Shown in pieces: positions 12,635 through 20,186 of a stretch of 25,720 nucleotides of DNA. The stretch's first letter is position 1. Every line of letters starts with the position of its first letter. A program made the translations under genes and the position numbers. This stretch comes from CAMBRQ01 sp945870325 (GTDB lineage Bacteria; Bacillota; Clostridia; Lachnospirales; Lachnospiraceae): contig NZ_JBNPMC010000049.1 of assembly GCF_050313795.1 (NCBI RefSeq), positions 1 to 25,720 of the forward strand. The letters run 5' to 3'. The notes under the pieces were generated by a model. It did no database searches. It was not told where the DNA came from and saw only the letters and a list, made by a program, of their open reading frames with translations.

Positions 12635-13807
12635 ATGAGTGTAAGTGTAGATATATCCTGGAAGAGTCTGAATAAGCATCATGAGGAATTATGCGGCGAT
12701 AAGGTGGAAGTGCTGAAGACCGAGGATTCGGAGATTGTGATACTGGCAGATGGAATGGGAAGTGGAGTGAAAGCGAACATTCTTGCAACGCTGACTTCGA
12801 AGATTCTGGGAACCATGTTTCTGGAAGGGGCTTCTATTGAAGCGTGTGTAGAGACGATAGCGAAGACGCTTCCGGTCTGTAAGGTGAGAGAAGTTGCCTA
12901 CGCGACGTTTAGTATTTTGCAGATCTTTCATAGCGGAGAGGCATATCTGGTAGAATTCGATAATCCCCTGTGTGTATTTGTCAGGGATGGAAAGATCGTG
13001 GATTACCCATATCAGGAAAGAGTGATTGAAGGAAAGACGATTCGGGAGTACCGGTTTCAGGTGAAACTTAAAGATTGCTTTGTGCTGATGAGTGATGGCG
13101 TAATCTATGCCGGAGTAGGCGAACTGCTGAATTTTGGATGGACGTGGGAGAGTATGGCGGAGTATACGCTGAAATGTACCAAGCAGACTTTATCAGCCTC
13201 CCGTCTGGCAGCCATGTTGAGTCAGGCATGTGATGATCTCTATGGTCAGAAACCGGGAGATGACACCACCGTTGCGGTAGCAAGAGTCATAGAACGTCGG
13301 ATTGTCAATATATTTACAGGTCCTCCGACGCATAAAGAAGATGATGAGAGAGTGGTTCTTGATTTCATGAAGCAGGAAGGTAAGAAGATTGTCTGTGGCG
13401 GTACCAGTGCGAATATCACAGCCAGAGTTCTGAAGAAAGAGATCGTAACATCCTTGAATTATGCAGATCCAACAGTTCCTCCGACTGCTACGATTGAAGG
13501 TCTTGATCTTGTGACAGAAGGCGTGCTGACCATAGGAAAAGCATTGGGACTGTTGAAACGCTATGAACAGGATGAGTTTGATGAGGCATTCTTTGATGAA
13601 CTGGATGCGGATAATGGAGCGGCAAAACTAGCGAAACTGATTATAGAAGAGTGTACGGAATTGAATCTATTCGTTGGTAAGGCTATGAATGTGGCGCATC
13701 AGAATTCCAATCTGCCGTTCGACCTAAGTGTCAGGATGAACCTGGTGGAGCAGTTGAAGGAGTGCGTGGAGCATCTGGGGAAGAATGTGAATGTGAAGTA
13801 TTATTGA
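12635..13807 (+). CDS. SpoIIE-type PP2C serine phosphatase with unassigned C-terminal domain
   Basis: 390 residues from the ATG at 12635, one base after the HydS stop, with GAGG upstream. Residues 1-222 are a PP2C/SpoIIE domain with metal-binding Asp residues in ADGMGSG (Asp39), MSDGVIYAG (Asp154) and GDDTTVAV (Asp209-Asp210). Residues about 223-390 are a separate domain beginning NIFTGPP and continuing through CGGTSANITARVL to a helical end; I do not recognise it. Such phosphatases dephosphorylate STAS-type proteins that RsbW-like kinases have phosphorylated. Placement directly after the PAS hydrogenase points to control by it. Together with the GHKL proteins at 3053-3475 and 4606-5163, it supplies the opposing activity for a phospho-switch. 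No membrane segment is present. Confidence 0.88.
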   Translation: MSVSVDISWKSLNKHHEELCGDKVEVLKTEDSEIVILADGMGSGVKANILATLTSKILGTMFLEGASIEACVETIAKTLPVCKVREVAYATFSILQIFHSGEAYLVEFDNPLCVFVRDGKIVDYPYQERVIEGKTIREYRFQVKLKDCFVLMSDGVIYAGVGELLNFGWTWESMAEYTLKCTKQTLSASRLAAMLSQACDDLYGQKPGDDTTVAVARVIERRIVNIFTGPPTHKEDDERVVLDFMKQEGKKIVCGGTSANITARVLKKEIVTSLNYADPTVPPTATIEGLDLVTEGVLTIGKALGLLKRYEQDEFDEAFFDELDADNGAAKLAKLIIEECTELNLFVGKAMNVAHQNSNLPFDLSVRMNLVEQLKECVEHLGKNVNVKYY

Positions 13808-13832
13808 GAAAATGTAGTGGTCGAAAGTGTAC

Positions 13833-13919
13833 GGCGCAAGTGGAGGAACTTAGCGGTCGATGGCCGTATCATAAGCCTTAGAATACGGCCATCGATCGCT
13901 AAGTTCCTCCACTTGCGCC
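13833..13919. repeat. Long near-perfect hairpin after the phosphatase gene
   Basis: Two 37-base arms (13833-13869 and 13883-13919) are complementary except for one G/T position, which would still wobble-pair in RNA. They enclose a 13-base loop. It starts 25 bases after the phosphatase stop and has no T-tract, so it is not a standard intrinsic terminator. It may be a miniature palindromic element or a transcript-end structure. Confidence 0.85.
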
Positions 13920-14081
13920 TGGCGCTTCCTGGCACTGTGGATTTTCTCGATGGGAAGATACTGGTGTGGGTGTGAAGGAGAGTATAGGGATGTGATGATG
14001 TCGAAGCGTGTCGAGAAATTAAGGTAATTCCTTGGACGTTGGAGGCTGACTTTTGAGGGAGTGCGTGTTATAATTTGAGCA

Positions 14082-14160
14082 AGCATTATTTTCTAAATAT
14101 TTTATGTGACGAAGTCATTCTATTTTCTTATAATTTTATAATCTTAGAAAATCCGATGCT
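14082..14160. repeat. Imperfect inverted repeat in AT-rich spacer
   Basis: AGCATTATTTTCTAA (14082-14096) faces TTAGAAAATCCGATGCT (14144-14160). The two pair with a small internal mismatch around an AT-rich 47-base loop. No function can be read from it. Confidence 0.4.
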
Positions 14161-14244
14161 TAATTTACAGAACTTGAAACAGCAGAGAGGATTTTAAGAG
14201 CAAGAAGAGGGTCCTCTTATTAGAAAAAAGGGGACAGTTGATGA

Positions 14245-14400
14245 CAGGAGAACAGAAGATTGGTAAATCGAATTCGAAAGTATAGTCGGGTGATGCCTTT
14301 TGCAGAAGCAGTCGAATGTGCAGTGGATGAATGTATTAATGAAGGGATTTTGGGAGATTTTTTACGGAAGAATAAGGATTTCTTCCCTTTTGGCGCCTAA
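14245..14400 (+). pseudogene. C-terminal remnant of an Rpn-family (PD-(D/E)XK transposase-like) protein
   Basis: An open frame of 51 codons, with no start and a stop immediately before it, reads through PFAEAVECAVDECINEGIL then GDFLRKNK and ends at TAA (14398-14400). This closely resembles the conserved C-terminal part of Rpn-family proteins in Lachnospiraceae genomes (AVEC-AVDECI-EGIL-DFLRKN), from memory. The rest of the protein, including the nuclease core, is absent. The final residues DFFPFGA replace the usual acidic tail. It is a decayed fragment and not expected to be functional. Confidence 0.7.
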
Positions 14401-14433
14401 ATAGTGGCCGAATTTCTTATGGTAATATAAAAC

Positions 14434-14459
14434 GATATAAGTAGATATAAGTAGATATA
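14434..14459. repeat. Short tandem direct repeat upstream of P-loop gene
   Basis: GATATAAGTA occurs twice in tandem (14434-14443 and 14444-14453), followed by GATATA (14454-14459): a 10-base period of about one helical turn, 75 bases before the next gene. It could be stacked protein-binding sites or simple AT-rich slippage. Confidence 0.5.
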
Positions 14460-14534
14460 TGGAAATATACTATACAGATGGCATAATATAGGCATACAAA
14501 TCGACGAATGGAGTTTATGGAGGTGATGAAATTA

Positions 14535-15071
14535 ATGAAACAAGTTATTCATATATATGGTGCTTCTGGTTCAGGAACTTCTACCCTCGGAAGATATATC
14601 AGTGAAAAACTAGGGTATTTTTTTATGGATACAGACGATTATTTTTGGGAACCAACCAATCCACCATATACAACAAAACGAAATCTTTCTACTAGAATTA
14701 AATTAATGAGAGAAGATATAGAACGATATGATAATGTAGTTATCTCTGGATCCCTTGTAGATTGGGGGGATGAATTAATACCTCTATTTACATTAGCAAT
14801 TCGTGTTGAGACCGATACTAATATTAGACTAGAAAGATTAAAGACAAGAGAACGAGAGAAGTATGGCTCCCGAATTGATATCGGTGGGGATATGTATGAC
14901 AATCATGTAGAATTTATTAACTGGGCTGCTTCCTATGATGATGGTGGAATAGATATGAGAAGTAAATTGAAACATGATGATTGGCAAAAGCAACTGATGT
15001 GTCCTTTAATATTAGTGGACGGAAGTATGCCGATAACGAAAAATTTTGAGGTAATAAAAATAAAAATGTAA
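14535..15071 (+). CDS. Small P-loop NTPase, adenylate/shikimate-kinase-like
   Basis: 178 residues from the ATG at 14535, chosen because GGAGG (14519-14523) lies 11 bases upstream. ATGs at 14508, 14517 and 14526 are too close to or before that site. Walker A is GASGSGTS (residues 9-16), followed by an acidic MDTDDYFWEP and a hydrophobic VVISGSLVDWGDEL that fits a Walker B-like strand. An Arg-rich segment (RLERLKTREREKYGSR) could form a lid. The family is generic: small kinases or P-loop proteins annotated as AAA family or topology-modulation proteins. The substrate is not readable. It stands alone, with palindromic spacers on both sides and a convergent aroA gene downstream. Confidence 0.75.
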   Translation: MKQVIHIYGASGSGTSTLGRYISEKLGYFFMDTDDYFWEPTNPPYTTKRNLSTRIKLMREDIERYDNVVISGSLVDWGDELIPLFTLAIRVETDTNIRLERLKTREREKYGSRIDIGGDMYDNHVEFINWAASYDDGGIDMRSKLKHDDWQKQLMCPLILVDGSMPITKNFEVIKIKM

Positions 15072-15089
15072 GTTTGTTTAAGAATATGC

Positions 15090-15241
15090 GATATTCCCAA
15101 CAAGTTCGTCTATAAAATCAATAAAAATATTTTGTAAATAACGTAGAATACGTGAGAGAACATTAAAACATCAAAACATCCGGAGGAAATTGCCGGCGTT
15201 AGGTTCTGTAGAGTGATGTTTCTCTCACGTATTGGGATATC
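15090..15241. repeat. Nested inverted repeat between convergent genes
   Basis: Outer arms GATATTCCCAA (15090-15100) and TTGGGATATC (15232-15241) enclose inner arms AATACGTGAGAGAACAT (15147-15163) and 15216-15233, complementary with a one-base bulge. A small GCCGGCG palindromic core lies in the loop. It lies between the convergent P-loop NTPase and aroA genes, so it may end transcription from both sides. It could also be another miniature palindromic element. Confidence 0.7.
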
Positions 15242-15257
15242 TGTTATGAATTGTTTG

Positions 15258-16556
15258 TTATCTTAATCTTTCCAGCGTTGTGTAGAATTCCGGATAGGAT
15301 ACGTCTACGCATTGGCTGTCGTTGATCTGGGTCTCGTCGGTTGCAATCAGGGCAGCGATGGAGAAGACCATGGCGATGCGGTGGTCAAGGTGGCTTTGGA
15401 TAGTGACTCCGTGAAGAGGAACGCCGCCTTCAATAATCATTCCGTCATCTGTTGGGATAATATTGCCACCCATTGCCTGAAGATTTTTTGTGGTTGTGTC
15501 GATTCTGTTTGTTTCTTTTACCTTTAATTCAGCAGCATCTTTGATAATCGTCGTGCCTTCGGCACAGGCTGCCATGACTGCAATGATCGGGATCTCGTCG
15601 ATGAGTGTAGGTATGATGCTGCCCTCAATGGTAGTTCCGTGAAGGTGGCTGTATCGCACGAGTAAGTCAGCGGTCGGTTCTCCGCCGGCATTTTTTTCGT
15701 TTAGATATGTGATATCGGCGCCCATATCCTGGCATACTTTTAAGATTCCGGCGCGGGTTGGGTTGATGCCTACATTCTGAATCAGTAATTCTGAACCGGG
15801 AACCAACAGACCGGCAGCGATAAAATAAGCGGCGGAAGAGATGTCTCCTGGCACTTGAATCTGCTGGGCATAGAGTTCCTGGCACGGTTTAATGTATGCA
15901 GTGGCAGTGCCGTCTGTGTGAAGGAGCGAAGATACATCTGCGCCGAAACTTTTTAGCATAAGTTCCGTATGATTTCTGGACAAGGCAGGCTCTGTTACGA
16001 ATGTCTCGCCGTCGGCATAGAGTCCTGCAAGGAGAATCGCAGATTTCACCTGTGCAGAAGCAACCGGAGACTGGTAGTTGATACCGTGAAGTGTGCCTGG
16101 TTCAACTTTAAGAGGAGCGCAGTTGTTGTTATGTATGCTGGTAATATGTGCGCCCATACTATTCAGCGGTGTCATAATCCGTCTCATTGGCCGTGAATTT
16201 AAGGAATCATCTCCGGACATGACGGAGGTAAAGTCTTGACCTGCAAGAATTCCGGACATAAGCCGGGTGGTAGTTCCACTATTTCCGACGTTCAATGTTT
16301 CATTAGGAGCAGTAAGTCCGTGTAATCCTTTGCCGTGAACCAGAATACGGTCAGGCAGTTGTTCGATATTCACGCCCATTTTCCGAAAGCAGTCGATGGT
16401 AGACAGACAGTCTGCGCCTTCCAGAAAATGAGTGACTTCTGTTGTTCCAAGTGCAATGGAACCAAACATAATGGAACGATGGGAGATAGATTTGTCTCCC
16501 GGAATCTGAATTTCTCCTCTAAGGTTTGATGTTGGCTGTATTATTTTAACGCTCAT
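15258..16556 (-). CDS. aroA: 3-phosphoshikimate 1-carboxyvinyltransferase (EPSP synthase)
   Basis: 432 residues, the usual length for the family. Visible motifs: PGDKSISHR (about 19-27, shikimate-3-phosphate/PEP binding Lys and Arg), NVGNSGTTTRLMSG (about 87-100), LIDEIPIIAVMA with the catalytic Asp, KETNRI, and LDHRIAM. It transfers the enolpyruvyl group of PEP to shikimate 3-phosphate in the shikimate pathway, in the cytoplasm. It is the second gene of the leftward tyrA-aroA pair. Its ATG at 16556 lies 11 bases inside the end of tyrA, so translation is probably coupled. The GNSGT sequence places it with Gram-positive forms rather than the GNAGT type. Confidence 0.97.
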   Translation of the reverse strand: MSVKIIQPTSNLRGEIQIPGDKSISHRSIMFGSIALGTTEVTHFLEGADCLSTIDCFRKMGVNIEQLPDRILVHGKGLHGLTAPNETLNVGNSGTTTRLMSGILAGQDFTSVMSGDDSLNSRPMRRIMTPLNSMGAHITSIHNNNCAPLKVEPGTLHGINYQSPVASAQVKSAILLAGLYADGETFVTEPALSRNHTELMLKSFGADVSSLLHTDGTATAYIKPCQELYAQQIQVPGDISSAAYFIAAGLLVPGSELLIQNVGINPTRAGILKVCQDMGADITYLNEKNAGGEPTADLLVRYSHLHGTTIEGSIIPTLIDEIPIIAVMAACAEGTTIIKDAAELKVKETNRIDTTTKNLQAMGGNIIPTDDGMIIEGGVPLHGVTIQSHLDHRIAMVFSIAALIATDETQINDSQCVDVSYPEFYTTLERLR

Positions 16557-17634
16557 AGACTATGTACCTGAATTTCTGCAATACTTCTGCGGCTTTTTTG
16601 GAAGAACTTTCGTCGTAGAATTCAATACGCAGAACCCCTTCTTCAAATTCTCTGTTATGTACAATCCCGATATTCTTAATATTCAGGTTGTTGGAAGCGA
16701 GGATGGTAGCAATCGCTGCGATTCCACCTGCCTCATCAATAATGTCACAGTATACCGCAAATAATTTCTTAATTGGTCCTGCAGAGGATTCCGGAATAGA
16801 ATTGCGGTAATTTTTGGAGGCATCAAAAAGATCGTAGATGCCTTGTTCATCTTCCGTGTCGATCAGATTCTTTGCCTGTTCAAGTGTCTGTATATATTCA
16901 GAAAGAATCTGAGATATGTTATCTTTGTTCTTCAAACAGATATGCTGCCACATGGTTGGTGAAGAGGAAGCGATTCGTGTGATATCCTTGAATCCTCCGG
17001 CAGCCAGATTCTTCATCAGTTCATCCTTTGTATCCGTATCCCGGACAAAATTCACCAGGCTGGCTGCAATGATATGCGGAAGGTGGCTGATTGTCCCTGT
17101 AACATAATCATGGTCATTGTAATCCAGAACAATTGGAAGTGCCCGCAGCGACTGAACAAATCTGGTATACTTCTCAATCTTTTGCTGCGATACCTTTTTG
17201 GTCGGAGTCAGTACATAATAAGCATTTTCAATCAACATAGCTTTAGAATTAATGTATCCACTCTTTTCAGACCCGGCCATTGGATGTCCTCCGATGAAAT
17301 ACGATTCAATCCCAAGTGCTTCCACTTCTTTATGGATACTTGTCTTAACACTTCCGACATCCGTCAGGATACAGTCATCATGAAGATAACATGTAAGCTG
17401 CTTAAGGTAAGCCGTATTATAAGATACCGGCGCACATAAAAATATATAATTACAATGGTAAAAATTATCATCAATCGTAGTTGCAGCCACATCGATCATA
17501 GACTCCTGCGTTGCCAGCGCTAAAGTCTCTTTACTCTTATCAAAGGCCACAATCTCATAGTCAGGATAATACTGCCGTATCGCTTTCACGATCGATCCGC
17601 CAATCAATCCCAGACCAATAAAACCAATTTTCAT
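16546..17634 (-). CDS. tyrA: Prephenate dehydrogenase with C-terminal ACT domain
   Basis: 362 residues from the ATG at 17634, which has GGAGG 11 bases upstream. A longer reading from 17697 would start inside the promoter. The NAD-binding Rossmann motif GLGLIGGS is at residues 7-14. Dehydrogenase motifs HPMAGSEKSGY and ISHLPH follow. An ACT domain occupies about 300-362 (GIAAIATILASNNLNIKNI), the usual site of tyrosine feedback control. It oxidatively decarboxylates prephenate to 4-hydroxyphenylpyruvate for tyrosine synthesis. It is co-transcribed with aroA, with an 11-base overlap. Confidence 0.95.
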   Translation of the reverse strand: MKIGFIGLGLIGGSIVKAIRQYYPDYEIVAFDKSKETLALATQESMIDVAATTIDDNFYHCNYIFLCAPVSYNTAYLKQLTCYLHDDCILTDVGSVKTSIHKEVEALGIESYFIGGHPMAGSEKSGYINSKAMLIENAYYVLTPTKKVSQQKIEKYTRFVQSLRALPIVLDYNDHDYVTGTISHLPHIIAASLVNFVRDTDTKDELMKNLAAGGFKDITRIASSSPTMWQHICLKNKDNISQILSEYIQTLEQAKNLIDTEDEQGIYDLFDASKNYRNSIPESSAGPIKKLFAVYCDIIDEAGGIAAIATILASNNLNIKNIGIVHNREFEEGVLRIEFYDESSSKKAAEVLQKFRYIVYER

Positions 17635-17668
17635 TTCCTGTCTTGCCTCCTTAATGTCAATCAAATTT

Positions 17669-17697
17669 ATTTTAAGCGTTCGGCCTCGTTTTGTCAA
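17669..17697 (-). promoter_or_regulatory. Sigma-A promoter of tyrA-aroA
   Basis: On the minus strand a perfect TTGACA (17697-17692) is followed after 17 bases by TAAAAT (17674-17669), about 35 bases before the tyrA ATG. It confirms the shorter tyrA start. Confidence 0.75.
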
Positions 17698-17726
17698 TAC
17701 TATGCCGCTTTAAAGTGAAAAAGCAA

Positions 17727-17890
17727 GTAACAGTTCGACCCGCGCCATTCGCAAAACGCATCTACGATGCTTCTCCGCTGCTACGCAGCTATTTTTGCTC
17801 ATAAAAAGGCGCTCCGCTCATAAGCCGGATCGTGTGTTCATTCATGCAAGCATGATTCACCCACAATCCGGCTTATGGCTGAACTGTTAC
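17727..17890. repeat. Composite palindromic element between divergent genes
   Basis: Outer arms GTAACAGTTC (17727-17736) and GAACTGTTAC (17881-17890) are perfectly complementary. Inside are two small hairpins (GCATC-TAC-GATGC and GCTGC-TAC-GCAGC) and a larger one with arms CATAAGCCGGAT (17819-17830) and ATCCGGCTTATG (17866-17877) that continues imperfectly towards a tiny loop. This outer-stem-plus-inner-hairpins plan is the same architecture as the 9173-9415 element, with unrelated sequence. It fills the 352-base gap between the divergent tyrA and EF-G-like genes, sitting between their promoters. Confidence 0.8.
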
Positions 17891-17919
17891 GCAATATTTG
17901 TAAATAATGCATAAAAGAG

Positions 17920-17948
17920 TTGTAATGAGCCTTTTTTTTTAGTACAAT
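17920..17948 (+). promoter_or_regulatory. Sigma-A promoter of the EF-G-like gene
   Basis: TTGTAA (17920-17925), 17 bases including a T-run, then TACAAT (17943-17948), 38 bases before the start codon. Confidence 0.7.
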
Positions 17949-17986
17949 GTAAACATGAGATTTTACCAATAAGGAGGCAGCAAAAT

Positions 17987-20062
17987 ATGAAGGTTTACAG
18001 AACGGACGAAATCAGGAACGTGGTCCTCTTAGGACATGGCGGATGCGGCAAGACAAGTCTTGTTGAGGCTATGGCTTATGTGTCAGGAGCAACAAATCGT
18101 ATGGGCAAGATTGCAGACGGGAATACGATTAGTGATTTTGATAAAGAAGAACAGAGACGTGAATTTTCAATCAGCACAACTTTAGTACCGATCGAGTGGG
18201 AAAAAGCGAAGATTAATGTACTGGATACACCAGGATATTTCGACTTTGTGGGAGAAGTTGAGGAAGCAGTCAGTGCAGCAGATGCAGCGGTTATCGTAGT
18301 ATCCGGTAAGGCTGGCGTAGAAGTAGGAACGGAAAAAGCATGGGCACTGTGTGATAAGTACAACCTGCCGCGTATGGTCTATGTAACAGAGATGGACGTG
18401 GATGATGCAAGTTTCCGCCAGGTTGTACAGGATCTGACTGACAGATATGGCAAGGTTATCGCACCACATTTCCAGCCGATCAGAGAGAACGAGAAACTGG
18501 TAGGATATGTTAACGTTATTAAGAACGCCGGAAGACGTTATACAGGAATCGGACAGAGAGAGGAATGCGAGATTCCGGATTACTGTAAGCCGAATCTTGA
18601 GATCTACCGTGAGAAATTGTTAGAAGCAGTTGCAGAGATCAGCGATGAATACATGGAGCGTTATTTCGCAGGAGAGGAATTCTCAGTAGAAGAGATCCGT
18701 GCTGCAATGCGTACGGAAGTTATGGAAGGAAGCATCGTTCCGGTTGCTATGGGATCTAATATCCAGGCACAGGGCGTTGCGAACCTCTTATCTGATATTG
18801 TAAGATTCTTCCCAAGCCCGGATTGGAGAGAGTGTGCAGGAATTAACCGTAAGACTAATGAGATCTATGAGGCAAATTATGATTTTGCCAAGGCAAAATC
18901 CGCATACGTATTCAAGACGATGGTAGACCCATTCATTGGAAAATACTCTTTCGTTAAAGTTTGCTCTGGTGTATTGAAGGGAGAAGATGTCCTCTATAAT
19001 GCAGATACAGAGACAGACGAGAAACTTGGAAAGATCTATACAATGGTTGGAAATAAGCCTACAGAAGTAAGCGAGTTATTTGCAGGTGATATCGGAGCCA
19101 TTGCAAAACTTGCTAATACTAAGACGGGTGATACCCTTTCCGCAAAGGGTACTCCGGTTCTGTTCGGTAAGACAGAGTATTCCAAACCATATACATATAT
19201 GAAGTATGCAACTAAGAATAAAGGGGATGAAGATAAGGTATCCCAGGCGCTTCAGAAGATGATGGCTGAAGATGTAACCCTGAAGGTGGTTAATGACAGT
19301 GAGAACCGTCAGACTTTGATCTATGGTATGGGTGATCAGCATCTGGAGATTGCAGTAAGCAAACTTGCAGAGAGATATAAATGTGAAGTCACATTAGAGA
19401 CTCCAAAGGTTGCATTCCGCGAGACGATCAAGAAGTCATCCGATGTAGATACGAAGTATAAGAAACAGTCCGGCGGACATGGACAGTATGGTCATGTTAA
19501 GATGAAGTTCACATCTTCCGGTGATCTTGAGACACCGTATGTATTTGAAGAGACTGTAGTGGGTGGTGCTGTTCCGAAGAACTACTTCCCGGCAGTAGAA
19601 AAAGGTCTTCAGGAATCCGTGCTTAAGGGACCTTTGGCTGGATATCCGGTAGTTGGCGTGAAGGCAACTCTGTACGATGGATCTTACCATCCGGTAGATT
19701 CTTCAGAGATGGCGTTCAAGACTGCTACAATCCAGGCATTCAAGAAAGGCTTCATGGAGGCAGGACCGGTTCTGTTAGAGCCAATCGCTTCTATTAAGGT
19801 TGTGGTTCCGGATGATTATACCGGAGATGTCATGGGCGATCTGAATAAACGCCGTGGCCGTGTGCTTGGTATGAATCCAATCGCAGGCGGATATCAGGAG
19901 ATTGTTGCGGATATTCCGATGACAGGTGTATTCGGATACTGTACAGTACTTCGTTCTATGACAGGGGGAAGAGGTACGTATTCTTATGAATTCGCACGTT
20001 ATGAGCAGGCTCCATCTGATGTTCAGGAAGCAGAGATTGCGAAGAGAGCAGCAGAAGAATAA
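17987..20062 (+). CDS. EF-G-like translational GTPase paralogue
   Basis: 691 residues, the length of elongation factor G, with AAGGAGG 9 bases before the ATG. The GTPase domain shows G1 GHGGCGKT (16-23) and G3 DTPGYFDF (80-87). It is followed by the EF-G domains II-V, including GGHGQYGHVK (domain IV) and GDVMGDLNKRRGRVLGM (domain V). Two motifs depart from canonical EF-G: the RGITI-type G2 region reads RREFSIST, and the guanine-specificity motif NKxD (G4) is TEMD (134-137). It is therefore a paralogue of the EF-G-like group rather than the main fusA product, which would normally sit with rpsL, rpsG and tuf. The molecular role of these paralogues is not settled. It is monocistronic: own promoter, and terminator directly after. 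Confidence 0.85.
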   Translation: MKVYRTDEIRNVVLLGHGGCGKTSLVEAMAYVSGATNRMGKIADGNTISDFDKEEQRREFSISTTLVPIEWEKAKINVLDTPGYFDFVGEVEEAVSAADAAVIVVSGKAGVEVGTEKAWALCDKYNLPRMVYVTEMDVDDASFRQVVQDLTDRYGKVIAPHFQPIRENEKLVGYVNVIKNAGRRYTGIGQREECEIPDYCKPNLEIYREKLLEAVAEISDEYMERYFAGEEFSVEEIRAAMRTEVMEGSIVPVAMGSNIQAQGVANLLSDIVRFFPSPDWRECAGINRKTNEIYEANYDFAKAKSAYVFKTMVDPFIGKYSFVKVCSGVLKGEDVLYNADTETDEKLGKIYTMVGNKPTEVSELFAGDIGAIAKLANTKTGDTLSAKGTPVLFGKTEYSKPYTYMKYATKNKGDEDKVSQALQKMMAEDVTLKVVNDSENRQTLIYGMGDQHLEIAVSKLAERYKCEVTLETPKVAFRETIKKSSDVDTKYKKQSGGHGQYGHVKMKFTSSGDLETPYVFEETVVGGAVPKNYFPAVEKGLQESVLKGPLAGYPVVGVKATLYDGSYHPVDSSEMAFKTATIQAFKKGFMEAGPVLLEPIASIKVVVPDDYTGDVMGDLNKRRGRVLGMNPIAGGYQEIVADIPMTGVFGYCTVLRSMTGGRGTYSYEFARYEQAPSDVQEAEIAKRAAEE

Positions 20063-20082
20063 TCAGAATAATAACTTGGAAG

Positions 20083-20106
20083 AAAAGCCCGTAAGGGCTT
20101 TTTTTC
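20083..20106 (+). terminator. Rho-independent terminator of the EF-G-like gene
   Basis: AAAAGCCC-GTAA-GGGCTTTT forms an 8-base stem with a GTAA loop, followed by a T-rich tract. It begins 21 bases after the stop codon. Confidence 0.9.
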
Positions 20107-20118
20107 TTAAGACAAAAG

Positions 20119-20127
20119 TGCTATAAT
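20119..20127 (+). promoter_or_regulatory. Extended -10 promoter for trkA-trkH
   Basis: TG-C-TATAAT (20119-20127) is a perfect -10 box with the TGn extension. No good -35 exists because the terminator T-tract lies there. It is 59 bases before the trkA start. Confidence 0.5.
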
Positions 20128-20186
20128 CTCTTTGCTGTAATAAAAGCGGATAAAAATACAGAGAGATATGGATGAGGATCAGGAAA

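Larger units (their letters stand above)
13808..14534. other. 727-base region without an intact gene
   Basis: Contents in order: a long hairpin (13833-13919); a TATAAT (14069-14074) with only a weak CTGACT 17 bases before it; an inverted repeat (arms 14082-14096 and 14144-14160, AGCAT...TTTTCTAA); an Rpn-family fragment (14245-14400); and 10-base direct repeats (14434-14459). The mixture looks like a decayed insertion zone between the hydrogenase cluster and the next genes. Confidence 0.6.

Noticed and set aside
13826..13840. AGTGTACGGC shared with 25656-25665 as evidence that the two repeat types are one family
   Set aside because: The shared string is only 10 bases and the sequences diverge completely after it. 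It is noted inside the repeat finding but not used for classification.
13850..14086. 78-codon minus-strand open frame after the phosphatase
   Set aside because: It includes most of the long hairpin, so its openness follows from the palindrome. It has no recognisable protein features.
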